A DNA stretch of 64,000 bases from the NCBI RefSeq assembly GCF_002968015.1, contig NZ_PUIP01000005.1, positions 290,124 to 354,123 on the forward strand, read 5' to 3'. Shown here piece after piece: positions 1-7,206 of the stretch (positions are counted from its first letter, which is position 1; each line of letters begins with the position of its first letter). This DNA comes from Massilia phosphatilytica. GTDB lineage: Bacteria; Pseudomonadota; Gammaproteobacteria; Burkholderiales; Burkholderiaceae_D. Under the pieces are notes generated by a model. It did not search any database, was not told the DNA's origin, and saw nothing but the letters and a program-made list of their open reading frames with translations. Both the position numbers and the translations under genes were made by a program.

Positions 1-78
1 GCCTTCGAAGGGCGCCTTATTTGCGGTCAGATGACTTCTTTAGTATGAGCCAAATATGACCCAAGTCAATCAAATTTC

Positions 79-97
79 ATTGGATCCAATATCCAAT
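79..97. repeat. Overlapping palindromes left of the SnoaL-like gene
   Basis: ATTGGATCCAAT (79-90) is a perfect 12-bp palindrome, and its left half is repeated inverted as ATCCAAT at 91-97. The element lies in about 160 bp of non-coding sequence at the window edge, downstream of the leftward operon. It could be an operator for a gene outside the window; nothing here proves a role. Confidence 0.35.
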
Positions 98-115
98 GTC
101 GAACAGCAGTAAAAC

Positions 116-131
116 GTGGTCGATTAACCAC
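116..131. promoter_or_regulatory. Operator-like repeat, copy 1 (GTGGT-N6-ACCAC)
   Basis: GTGGTCGATTAACCAC is an inverted repeat with 5-bp arms. It matches 14 of 16 bases of the element at 2540-2555, which lies in the divergent promoter region of the amine oxidase operon and the TetR gene. This copy lies about 30 bp beyond the end of that operon. It probably serves a promoter of a gene to the left of the window. Binding by the nearby TetR protein is inference. Confidence 0.5.
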
Positions 132-162
132 ATTTACCGACCCAGAAAACGGACGTCTAATG

Positions 163-636
163 TCATTTGGAGATGTCGCCCATCGAATAGGCGTCGGCCG
201 CGATCTTCCACTGCCCGCCTTCGCGCCTGAAAACGTACAGGCTTCGCACCTTGAACTGCGCCTTCGGCGCCTGGTCGAAATTGCAATCCCATACGACCCA
301 GGCATAGGCCGCGTCGGGACCAAGCGGCTTGGCCATGCGCACTTGCAGCCTGGCGGTGGTCGCCTGCTTGAACAGCTCCTGGAGCGTCTTCTTGAGCGCA
401 GCAGTCCCGCTGACGAGTTCCGCGCCCCCTTCGCCGAGCGCGGTCGCATCCCGCGTGAAGTAGTTGGCCGCGATGGCGTTCGCGTCGTGCTTGACCCAGT
501 CGGCTCCGAGCGCATCGGCGCGTTGCTGGATCTGTTCCCTGATGTCGGCCCCACCCGCCGCGTGCGCACACGCGGGCATCGCGAGCGTCGCGAATGCGAC
601 GGCGGATGCAGCCCGCTTTATCGAAAGTTTTTTCAT
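163..636 (-). CDS. Exported SnoaL-like (SgcJ/EcaC type, NTF2 fold) protein
   Basis: A 157-residue protein with a Sec signal peptide (MKKLSIKRA start, Ala-rich core, probable cleavage after residue 22-24, near AHA-AGG). The rest fits the SgcJ/EcaC/SnoaL-like NTF2 fold: an N-terminal helix with WVKHDANAIAANY, then strands ending in GGQWKIAADAYS. Such proteins are small periplasmic or cytoplasmic cone-shaped domains that bind small ligands, and their activity is usually unknown. It is the last gene of a leftward operon behind a cytochrome c and an exported flavin amine oxidase, so it may bind the amine substrate or product. An upstream in-frame extension exists, but the signal peptide decides this start. 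Confidence 0.75.
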   Translation of the reverse strand: MKKLSIKRAASAVAFATLAMPACAHAAGGADIREQIQQRADALGADWVKHDANAIAANYFTRDATALGEGGAELVSGTAALKKTLQELFKQATTARLQVRMAKPLGPDAAYAWVVWDCNFDQAPKAQFKVRSLYVFRREGGQWKIAADAYSMGDISK

Positions 637-674
637 GATCAGTCTCCGTTCCGGCGCCGCGCGCGGCGCAAGGG

Positions 675-1058
675 TCATTGGGTCTGGGTCTTCAGGAAGC
701 ACGTCACCGCGCCGCGATCCTGGTCGTTCTTGATGCCGCTGAACGGCATCGTCGTTCCCGGGCGCGTTGCCGCAGGCGCTTTCAGGAACGCGTCGAGGGT
801 CTTTTCGTCCCACGTGTCGGTCGCACTGGCCAGCGCGGGCGAATAGTTGAAATTGGCGGCCTTGCCCACGCCGCGCCCGAGAACGGACGAGAGGTTTGGC
901 CCGACGAGATGCCCTGCCTCCTTCTTGGCCGAATGGCACATCGCGCACTTGCTTTCAAAAATTTTCTGACCCCGCTCGGGCGAGCATGGCGCGGCGGCGG
1001 ACGACAGCGACACCATCGTGCCCAGCGCACCGAGAAACATACCGATTGTCTTGTTCAT
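675..1058 (-). CDS. Periplasmic class I cytochrome c
   Basis: A 127-residue protein with a signal peptide over about residues 1-23. It carries one haem-binding CAMCH motif (residues 38-42) and a probable axial methionine at residue 104 in TTMPFSG. Size and motifs fit small soluble class I cytochromes c. Two extra cysteines (25 and 119) could form a disulfide. The gene lies only 3 bp after the amine oxidase stop codon, so the two are probably translated together and the cytochrome is the likely electron acceptor of that oxidase. The CycN partner of NicA2 is the known precedent; the pairing here is inference. Confidence 0.85.
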   Translation of the reverse strand: MNKTIGMFLGALGTMVSLSSAAAPCSPERGQKIFESKCAMCHSAKKEAGHLVGPNLSSVLGRGVGKAANFNYSPALASATDTWDEKTLDAFLKAPAATRPGTTMPFSGIKNDQDRGAVTCFLKTQTQ

Positions 1059-1061
1059 GAA

Positions 1062-2507
1062 TTACCCCTGCAAAAATTTGGTCACGTCATTTGCCGCGCG
1101 AACGCCGCCTTCGATGGCGCCATCGATGAACCCTTTCCAGCCGTGCGCACTGTCCGAGCTGGCGAAGAACACGTTCCCTTCGCGTTCGTTCAACGGATCG
1201 AGGTAACGGGTGTATTGTTTCGGGCGGTACATCGCCCACGTACCGCGCGAGAACGGGTCCTCCGTCCACTGGTAGCCGGTCACGCTCACCACTTCCGCGC
1301 CGGGCAACAGCGCGCGCAACGCGACCTGCACCGACGCTTCATCGTTGATATCGAGCTTTTCCGGTGGACCGAAGCAGACGAGCAGCGTGCCGTCATCGAG
1401 TTCGCGGTCGGTCCAGATTGCAGTGATCGGATGCGGGAATGGGGCGTAGCCCATCCAGTTACCGACTTTTTGCTTGATATGGATGTAGCATTTCGCACCT
1501 TTGCCGATATGCTCCTCACGCGACGCCTGCATCTTCAACGGGGACAGCGCCGGCGTGAACTCGACCGTCTTCAGCACGTTCATCGGCACGGTGCAGATGA
1601 CCGCACGTGCCTTGTAGTTGCGTCCGCCCGTGGTCGACACCGTGGTCACGCCGCCTTCGGTGCGCACCGAGCGAACGGGCGTGGACAGCTGCAGGTCGAT
1701 CTTGGCATCGCCAAGCATGGCGTGGGCGAGGCCGGACGTACCTTCGACGATCTTGTAGCGCCCCAGCTTGTTGTTCATCGTTTCCATGTTGAAGTCGCCG
1801 AGCGACCACCACTTCAACTGGTCGACGGCACCGGCCAGGCGGGGGTCGTTGTGGCAATCGAGCGCCAGGAATGCGCCGACCAGGGCGCGCTGGTCGGACG
1901 GCAGGCGGAGCTGATCCAGCCGGTCCTGCATCGACATCCCGTCGTATTTTCCAACCGTCCTGGAGAAGAATGGATCGGCCGCCCGGGGAAACACGGTACG
2001 ACCCGATTGGCCATCGACATCGCAGAACTTGGCCACACCTTCGCCGAGCATCGGAAACACCTTGGCCGCACTACCACGCTTCAGCTTCCCTTGCGAGAGC
2101 CAATGGATCGTGTCGGGATTGAATCCAGGGCTCTCGGTGATCGACAGGCCGTAGCGACGCACCTCGGTCCATACGAATGGCTGGGTCCAGTGGATCCACG
2201 TGCCGCCCAGCTCGAGGTGTTTGCCGGCGAACTCGGTCGTGAACGTGCGCCCGCCGACGCGATTCCGGGCTTCGACCAGCAGGGTCTTCGCGCCACGCTG
2301 GGCACAGTCGCGTGCGGCGGCCAGTCCCGCAAACCCGGCGCCGATGACGATGACGTCGAATTCGGCGCCGTCCGGCACCGGGGTGCTCTTCGCCGCGGCG
2401 ACGGCCTGCTCTCCCGCCATGACCTTCTGCGCGCCGAACGTCGCGCCCGCAGCCGCGACACCTGCCTTCAGAAAGGCCCGGCGGCCTCGTAAAGTATCCT
2501 GCTCCAT
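1062..2507 (-). CDS. Tat-exported flavin monoamine oxidase family protein (NicA2-like)
   Basis: A 481-residue FAD amine oxidase. The N-terminus has a Tat signal (RR at residues 9-10 followed by AFLKAG). The ADP-binding GAGFAG motif sits near residue 56, then GGRTFT, and the family C-terminal motif ends near HGWKGFIDGAIEGG. A segment GGTWIHWTQPFVW resembles the NicA2 nicotine oxidase as I remember it, and the length is close to NicA2 (482 residues). Members oxidise amines; NicA2 and relatives are dehydrogenases that reduce a cytochrome c rather than oxygen. A cytochrome c gene follows 3 bp downstream. The start was chosen by the Tat signal; an upstream extension in frame lacks one. Substrate is unknown: nicotine, pseudooxynicotine or another secondary amine are possible. 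Confidence 0.85.
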   Translation of the reverse strand: MEQDTLRGRRAFLKAGVAAAGATFGAQKVMAGEQAVAAAKSTPVPDGAEFDVIVIGAGFAGLAAARDCAQRGAKTLLVEARNRVGGRTFTTEFAGKHLELGGTWIHWTQPFVWTEVRRYGLSITESPGFNPDTIHWLSQGKLKRGSAAKVFPMLGEGVAKFCDVDGQSGRTVFPRAADPFFSRTVGKYDGMSMQDRLDQLRLPSDQRALVGAFLALDCHNDPRLAGAVDQLKWWSLGDFNMETMNNKLGRYKIVEGTSGLAHAMLGDAKIDLQLSTPVRSVRTEGGVTTVSTTGGRNYKARAVICTVPMNVLKTVEFTPALSPLKMQASREEHIGKGAKCYIHIKQKVGNWMGYAPFPHPITAIWTDRELDDGTLLVCFGPPEKLDINDEASVQVALRALLPGAEVVSVTGYQWTEDPFSRGTWAMYRPKQYTRYLDPLNEREGNVFFASSDSAHGWKGFIDGAIEGGVRAANDVTKFLQG

Positions 2508-2539
2508 ATCGCTCCTCGCAATCTCCGTTTTCTTAAATT

Positions 2540-2555
2540 GTGGTCGCATAACCAC
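2540..2555. promoter_or_regulatory. Operator-like repeat, copy 2, in the amine oxidase/TetR divergent region
   Basis: GTGGTCGCATAACCAC is an inverted repeat 33 bp upstream of the amine oxidase start, within the 323-bp gap before the TetR gene (2508-2830). It differs at only two central positions from copy 1 at 116-131. Its location suits repression of the oxidase promoter, and possibly of the TetR gene itself. I see no gene in the rest of the gap. Confidence 0.6.
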
Positions 2556-2830
2556 TTTTGTAGTTATAGATGACTCAGGCCGAGATTGCAATAGGCGGAA
2601 ATTTTTTTTCGCTTTCCGTGCACATAATTGCGTGCCTGACCGCATACTGTCGCTCGGTGGCCGCGGCATCGCACGTGCCGGCACCTCGCCGCCAAATGAT
2701 GTCGCCTGACCACAGGCACCGAGGACGTGGCGCATGGCATCCGCCTGCCGGATCGGCTATCATGCAAATCCTGAAACAAGCAACGTTGACCATGGCGCCG
2801 AACGCCGGCGGCCATTTCTCCGAGAAAAAT

Positions 2831-3499
2831 ATGAACCGCCCGATGACTCCGCCTCCACCACCATTCGCGAAGATGGAAATCGTTACGGCGCGCACCGCCA
2901 AGGGGCAGGCCGCAGTCGACAGGATCCTGAATGCCTCGATCGAGCTGCTGGCGCACGAGGGGCATGCCGGGCTGTCGATGCGCAAGGTCGCGGAACGCCT
3001 GAACATGGGCCTGTCCGCAGTGCAGCGCCATTTCCCGACATGGGAAGCGCTGTTCCAGGCAATGATGACCCGCGTGACCGCCGAGTACGTGCGTGTCTTC
3101 GACGAGCACCTGAACGAAACCAGAGCGTCGCGTCTGAAGCAGTTCGAAAATGTCCTGAATTACCTGGTGCGGGAGATCAAGCGTCCGGTAACGCAGTCCC
3201 TGTTCGCGCAGCTGTGGGCACTGGCCCAGACAAACGACTATGTCCGCAAGATCATGATGGACATGTACGAATACGAGCGGGGTGTCTTCGAGTTCTTCAT
3301 CGCCGAACTGAACCCTGGACTCGATAAAAAAGACATCGCTCGCCGGGCCGGCCTGATGGTGACGCAGATCGAAGGACTCATGATTCTGATCCCTCAGCAG
3401 ACCAGATTCCCGACGAACATGGCGGGCATCGAGCAGCTTTGCATCGAGAACATCATCGCTCTCGCCCACGCGCCGTCCGCTGCGGCAAAAGTCGCCTAG
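2831..3499 (+). CDS. TetR/AcrR family transcriptional regulator
   Basis: About 222 residues. An N-terminal TetR DNA-binding domain covers roughly residues 20-70 (RILNASIELLAHEG, then the recognition helix region SAVQRHFPTWEALF). The C-terminal ligand domain is all-helical, which is normal. It is transcribed away from the amine oxidase operon and shares a promoter region with the GTGGT-N6-ACCAC element, so it is the likely local repressor. Start is uncertain: in-frame ATG codons also occur at 2762 and 2792, and none has a strong ribosome site. Confidence 0.85.
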   Translation: MNRPMTPPPPPFAKMEIVTARTAKGQAAVDRILNASIELLAHEGHAGLSMRKVAERLNMGLSAVQRHFPTWEALFQAMMTRVTAEYVRVFDEHLNETRASRLKQFENVLNYLVREIKRPVTQSLFAQLWALAQTNDYVRKIMMDMYEYERGVFEFFIAELNPGLDKKDIARRAGLMVTQIEGLMILIPQQTRFPTNMAGIEQLCIENIIALAHAPSAAAKVA

Positions 3500-3524
3500 T
3501 ATCATCGAGCGAACCAGCCCGTCG

Positions 3525-4133
3525 TCATGCACGTTGCGCGGTCGCGCCCGCAATGGCTTGAGAAGTCTCGAGCACACGCCAGACAGCCGACAGCGATGAC
3601 TCATGCTCCATCACCTGTTCCGCTCTGGCGAGGGTTTTCAGCGCCTTCTCGTGCGCGACGAAGAGGTCCATGACGACCCGATCCTGTTCGGGGGCCCTGC
3701 TCTGCAACAGCTGGTATTTATGCAGGTAGGGGCCAATGCCGGCTTCGAATTCCGCGTTGAAGCGATGCCACGGCAGATCGCCGTATTGCGCGGCGATTCC
3801 CTGTGCAATCGTATCCGCCTGCATCGCATAGCGCCGTTGGTCCCAGGTTTGGCCGTGACGGCGCAGCACGAAGGAAAGGTGGCCCTGCATCGCTTTTTCC
3901 AGCGTGACGAGGACACCCAATACCGCCTGCTCACGGGCAGCCATCCTCTTGCGATCGCTGAACAGCTCGAACGCACGCGAGCCCCATAGCTCATCCTTGT
4001 AGCAATCGTGCAGCAGGTCGATGTACGACATGCGGAGATATTCGTCAGCGGCAGGGCCGACCGGCATCGACGCACTCCATGCATGCCACAAGCCGCTTCG
4101 ACTCGTTCCCGTATTGGTTGGATCGCGTTCCAT
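3525..4133 (-). CDS. Helical protein of unknown function
   Basis: A 202-residue protein that I do not recognise. It has no signal peptide or membrane segment and looks almost entirely helical, with Glu/His-containing helices such as EKAMQGHL and AHEKALKTLARAEQ, which could suggest a ferritin-like or DinB-like four-helix bundle. That is only a guess. The start has a good GAGG ribosome site (GAGGTGAC before ATG). It follows the hydroxylase operon on the same strand after a strong hairpin at 4162-4201, so it is either the last gene of that operon or an independent unit. It converges with the TetR gene. Confidence 0.6.
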   Translation of the reverse strand: MERDPTNTGTSRSGLWHAWSASMPVGPAADEYLRMSYIDLLHDCYKDELWGSRAFELFSDRKRMAAREQAVLGVLVTLEKAMQGHLSFVLRRHGQTWDQRRYAMQADTIAQGIAAQYGDLPWHRFNAEFEAGIGPYLHKYQLLQSRAPEQDRVVMDLFVAHEKALKTLARAEQVMEHESSLSAVWRVLETSQAIAGATAQRA

Positions 4134-4161
4134 GTCACCTCGCTGTTGCTGTCCATGCGAC

Positions 4162-4201
4162 GAGCACGAACCGGCCGTCTGGGGACGGCCGGTTCGTGCT
4201 C
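4162..4201 (-). terminator. Perfect 18-bp stem hairpin after the DUF2783 gene
   Basis: GAGCACGAACCGGCCGTC (4162-4179) pairs perfectly with 4184-4201 around a 4-base loop. It begins 12 bp after the stop codon of the DUF2783 gene on the leftward strand. There is no T-run, so it may be a processing or mRNA-stabilising hairpin rather than a classical terminator. Confidence 0.6.
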
Positions 4202-4213
4202 CTCTCCGCAAAC

Positions 4214-4447
4214 CTACCGAACCGCTTGCGGTGCCGCTTCCACGTTGCGCCGCGCGATCGCGAAGGCCTCGCGCAGCACCGGCAGGTCGCCGATGTGGTT
4301 AGCCAGCAGCAGGATCAGTTGGGCATTGAGCATCTTGCTCTGCTCCTCATCCAGGTCCTGGTGCGTGTCGACCAGCATCTCGTAGAAAGCGTCGTGGTCG
4401 GCGATGTTCGGCTCGACGTTCAGGGCCATGTTCGGGCGGACGTTCAT
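4214..4447 (-). CDS. DUF2783 small protein, probable coupling subunit of the flavin hydroxylase (MhaB-like)
   Basis: A 77-residue acidic helical protein with the DUF2783 pattern (DHDAFYEMLVDTHQDLDEEQS...LLANHIGD). Its ATG overlaps the stop codon of the flavoprotein gene (ATGA), a sign of translational coupling and stoichiometric partnership. The known parallel is MhaAB of Pseudomonas putida U, where a small coupling protein accompanies the 3-hydroxyphenylacetate 6-hydroxylase flavoprotein. I infer the same arrangement here; it has not been shown that MhaB itself belongs to DUF2783. It is the third gene of the MBL - hydroxylase - DUF2783 operon. Confidence 0.75.
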   Translation of the reverse strand: MNVRPNMALNVEPNIADHDAFYEMLVDTHQDLDEEQSKMLNAQLILLLANHIGDLPVLREAFAIARRNVEAAPQAVR

Positions 4448-6135
4448 GCGTGCTCCATCTGGCGTTCGGGTTGGTCGGCGGTTTGCGGCGTGGCCGCGTT
4501 GGCGGTGGCGCGCGCCACGGCGGCACGCACGGCGGCCGTATCGACGTAGCGCCAGCGGGCGCACACGTGCTGGTCGGGACGCAAGAGGTACAGCGTCCCG
4601 GGGCGCGCGTCGTAGCGTGCGGCGAGCAGGCCGTCGACGTCTTCCAGCATGCCCGGCCCGGCCTCGCCCGCCGGCGCGATCACCAGCATCTGCACCGGAA
4701 TCCGGTCGCCGGTCAGCATCTCCAGCTCGCGCAGCTTCTCGCCATCGTTCTCGGCACCCGCGAAATACAGGCCGGTGAACTCGTTCCCCGTCTGCCACAG
4801 CAGCCAATCCGCCTCGCCCTGCACACGCACGGGCGCGTCAAGCGCCGGCGAACCAGGACGTATCGCCGCGCTGAACACATCGATGTCCGGCGTGTTCAGC
4901 GCACTGTCGCCATACACCGACGGCATCGACAGGCGGCCGCTGTTGACCAGCTTGCGGGCGAACGGGAACTGTTTCGACAGTTGCAGCACCGCGTCGCGGA
5001 ACAGCCGGCTCACCGCGCTCTTGGGCGTGATGAAGTCGGTGGCGCGCGTCGAGTTCAGGATGTTCTCGTCGGCGGCGTACTCGCGTTCGCGGGCATAGGT
5101 GTCCAGCAGCGCATCCGGCGCCTTGCCTTCGATGACGAGACGCAGCTTCCACGCCAGGTTGTCCGCATCCTGCACGCCGCTGTTCGCACCGCGCGCACCG
5201 AACGGGGACACGCCATGGGCCGAATCGCCCGCGAACAGCACGCGGCCGTGGCGGAAGTCGTCCATGCGCAGGCAGCAGAACGTGTAGATGCTGACCCATT
5301 CCAGCTCGAACTGCGTGTCCTTGCCGAGCAGCGCCTGGATGCGCGGGATGACGCGTTCCGGCTGCGTCTCCGCGACAGGATCGGCATCCCAGCCGAGCTG
5401 GAAGTCGATACGCCAGACGTCGTCCGGCTGGCGGTGCAGCAGCACCGACTGGCCGGGGTGGAACGGCGGATCGAACCAGAACCAGCGTTCGGTCGGGAAG
5501 TCGGCCGTCATCTTGACGTCGGCGATCAGGAAGCGGTCGCGGAACACGCGGCCATGGCTCTCGAGCCCCAGCATGCGGCGCACCGCGCTCCTGGCACCGT
5601 CCGCCGCGACGAGATACTGGCCTTCGAGCACGTATTCGCCGTCGGGCGTGTCGACGGTCACGGCGACGTGGTCCGGATGCTGCACGAGGCCCACGACCTT
5701 GCTGCGCCAGCGCAGGTCGATGTCCGGCAGTTCCTGCGCCCGTTCGTGCAGGTAGCCTTCCACGTAGTACTGCTGCAGGTTGATGAACGCCGGGCGCTGG
5801 TGGCCCTGCTCCGGCAGCAGGTTGAATTCATAGACCTCTTCGTCGCGCATGAACACGCGGCCGACGTTCCAGCTGACGCCCTTGTCGACCATGCGCTGGC
5901 CACATTGCAACCGGTCGAAGATCTCGAGGGTGCGCTTGGCGAAGCAGATCGCGCGAGAACCGGCGGAGAGCTTGTTGTCGTCGTCCAGCAGCACGACGGG
6001 AACGCCCTGCTGCGCGAGGTCGATCGCCGTGGCCAGGCCGACCGGGCCCGCGCCGACGACGATCACCGGGTGGCGCCTGGCGTCGCCGGCGGCCGGTGCG
6101 TACTCGAACACGCACCGTTGATAATCGATATTCAT
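4444..6135 (-). CDS. FAD-dependent aromatic hydroxylase (MhaA/MhpA-like flavoprotein monooxygenase)
   Basis: A 563-residue class A flavoprotein monooxygenase. It has the N-terminal GAGPVG dinucleotide motif (residues 28-33), the DG motif (VAADGARS) and the GD motif (FAGDSAHGVSPFGARG), followed by the longer C-terminal thioredoxin-like part found in phenol-hydroxylase and MhpA-type enzymes. Such enzymes add a hydroxyl group to a phenolic ring using NAD(P)H and O2. It overlaps a small DUF2783 gene and lies 3 kb from hmgA, so production of homogentisate from 3-hydroxyphenylacetate (MhaAB activity) is the best guess; another hydroxyaryl acid is possible. The start was chosen so that the FAD motif sits near the N-terminus, 13 bp after the preceding gene. 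Confidence 0.85.
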   Translation of the reverse strand: MNIDYQRCVFEYAPAAGDARRHPVIVVGAGPVGLATAIDLAQQGVPVVLLDDDNKLSAGSRAICFAKRTLEIFDRLQCGQRMVDKGVSWNVGRVFMRDEEVYEFNLLPEQGHQRPAFINLQQYYVEGYLHERAQELPDIDLRWRSKVVGLVQHPDHVAVTVDTPDGEYVLEGQYLVAADGARSAVRRMLGLESHGRVFRDRFLIADVKMTADFPTERWFWFDPPFHPGQSVLLHRQPDDVWRIDFQLGWDADPVAETQPERVIPRIQALLGKDTQFELEWVSIYTFCCLRMDDFRHGRVLFAGDSAHGVSPFGARGANSGVQDADNLAWKLRLVIEGKAPDALLDTYAREREYAADENILNSTRATDFITPKSAVSRLFRDAVLQLSKQFPFARKLVNSGRLSMPSVYGDSALNTPDIDVFSAAIRPGSPALDAPVRVQGEADWLLWQTGNEFTGLYFAGAENDGEKLRELEMLTGDRIPVQMLVIAPAGEAGPGMLEDVDGLLAARYDARPGTLYLLRPDQHVCARWRYVDTAAVRAAVARATANAATPQTADQPERQMEHA

Positions 6136-6148
6136 GTCCGGCTCCCGT

Positions 6149-7111
6149 TCAGGCCTGCAGCGAGTGCCACATGTCCTTGTCGCGCTCCGCGGTCCAGATG
6201 CGCGGATGCTTGATGCCGCTGGCTTCGTCATAGGCGCGCGTGACGTCGAACGGCAGGCAGTGCTCGTAGATGAACACGTGGCCGAACTTCGGATCCATCT
6301 TGCTGCGCGTGTGCGCCATCGCTTCCTTCAGCGTCATCTTCGCGGCCACCGCTTCTTTCGCCGAATCCAGCAAGGTCGTGACGAAGTCTTTCGTGTAGTC
6401 GATGCCGGCATTGACTTCCTGCGGGGTGACCAGGGCAGGACCGCGGCCCGGCACGAGCTTCTCGGCGCCGAGGGCGCGCAGCGCTTCCAGCGTGGCCGGC
6501 CATTCTTCCAGCTGGGCGTCGCCCGTGTAGGCGGCGGCGTCGAATTCGACCAGGTCGCCCGAGAAGCAGATCTTCTGCGACGGGATCCAGGCGATGGTGT
6601 CGCCCTTCGTGTGGCCCATGCCGATGTGCGCAAGGCGCACTTCCAGCTTGCCCATGAAGATCGTCATCTCTTTTTCGAAGACCATCGTCGGCCAGGACAG
6701 GCCCGGCACGGACTCGACGCCCGCGAACAGGCGCGGGAAGCGTTCGATTTCCGATTTCATGTCCTGCTCGCCGCGCTCGACGATCAGCTCATAGGTGCCG
6801 CGCGACGCGATGATCTGCTCGCCGCCTTCCTTGAAGTAGGCCGAGGCGCCGAGCACGCGCACGGCGTGGTAGTGGGTCAGCACGACGTATTTGATCGGCA
6901 GGTCCGTGACGCTGCGGATATGATTGATCAGCGACTGCGCCATCACCGGCGTGGCGGTGGTGTCGATCACCATCACGCCGTCGTCGCCGATGATCACGCC
7001 CGAATTCGGATCGCCTTCCGCGGTGTAGGCATATGCGTTGTCCGACAGCTTGATGAAGCTGGTCTTCTTCTCTTCCAGGTCCGCCTGCGAAGCGAATTTT
7101 TTTTCTGCCAT
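6149..7111 (-). CDS. MBL-fold protein with an incomplete metal site
   Basis: A 320-residue metallo-beta-lactamase fold protein. The scaffold is clear (GVMVIDTTATP, YVVLTHYHAVRVLGA, GMGHTKGDTIAW, CFSGDLVEFD). However, the usual HxHxDH is HYHAVRV, so the Asp and the third His are missing, and the later PGHG-type histidine is Arg (VPGRGPAL). A standard two-metal hydrolase is therefore unlikely; one metal, or another chemistry, is possible. A GAGGAG ribosome site precedes the ATG. It is first in the operon with the hydroxylase and DUF2783 genes and divergent from a LysR gene, so it probably acts on an aromatic or ester intermediate of that pathway. Function is unknown. Confidence 0.8.
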   Translation of the reverse strand: MAEKKFASQADLEEKKTSFIKLSDNAYAYTAEGDPNSGVIIGDDGVMVIDTTATPVMAQSLINHIRSVTDLPIKYVVLTHYHAVRVLGASAYFKEGGEQIIASRGTYELIVERGEQDMKSEIERFPRLFAGVESVPGLSWPTMVFEKEMTIFMGKLEVRLAHIGMGHTKGDTIAWIPSQKICFSGDLVEFDAAAYTGDAQLEEWPATLEALRALGAEKLVPGRGPALVTPQEVNAGIDYTKDFVTTLLDSAKEAVAAKMTLKEAMAHTRSKMDPKFGHVFIYEHCLPFDVTRAYDEASGIKHPRIWTAERDKDMWHSLQA

Positions 7112-7158
7112 GATGCAATCTCCTCGATGATGCCGAGCTTTTTGTCGGTAGGCAGACG

Positions 7159-7174
7159 ATACGAGTTGCCGTAT
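7159..7174. promoter_or_regulatory. Inverted repeat in the MBL/LysR divergent promoter
   Basis: ATACG-N6-CGTAT lies centrally in the 95-bp gap between the MBL gene and the divergent LysR gene. Position and dyad symmetry suit a LysR-type binding site, probably for the product of the gene starting at 7207. Inference only. Confidence 0.4.
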
Positions 7175-7206
7175 TATCCGTAAATCGGGTAACGTCGATA
7201 ACAACT

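Noticed and set aside
678..2492. Long rightward open frames antisense to the amine oxidase, and similar long frames opposite other genes
   Set aside because: They are shadows caused by high GC content; the leftward products have signal peptides and family motifs.
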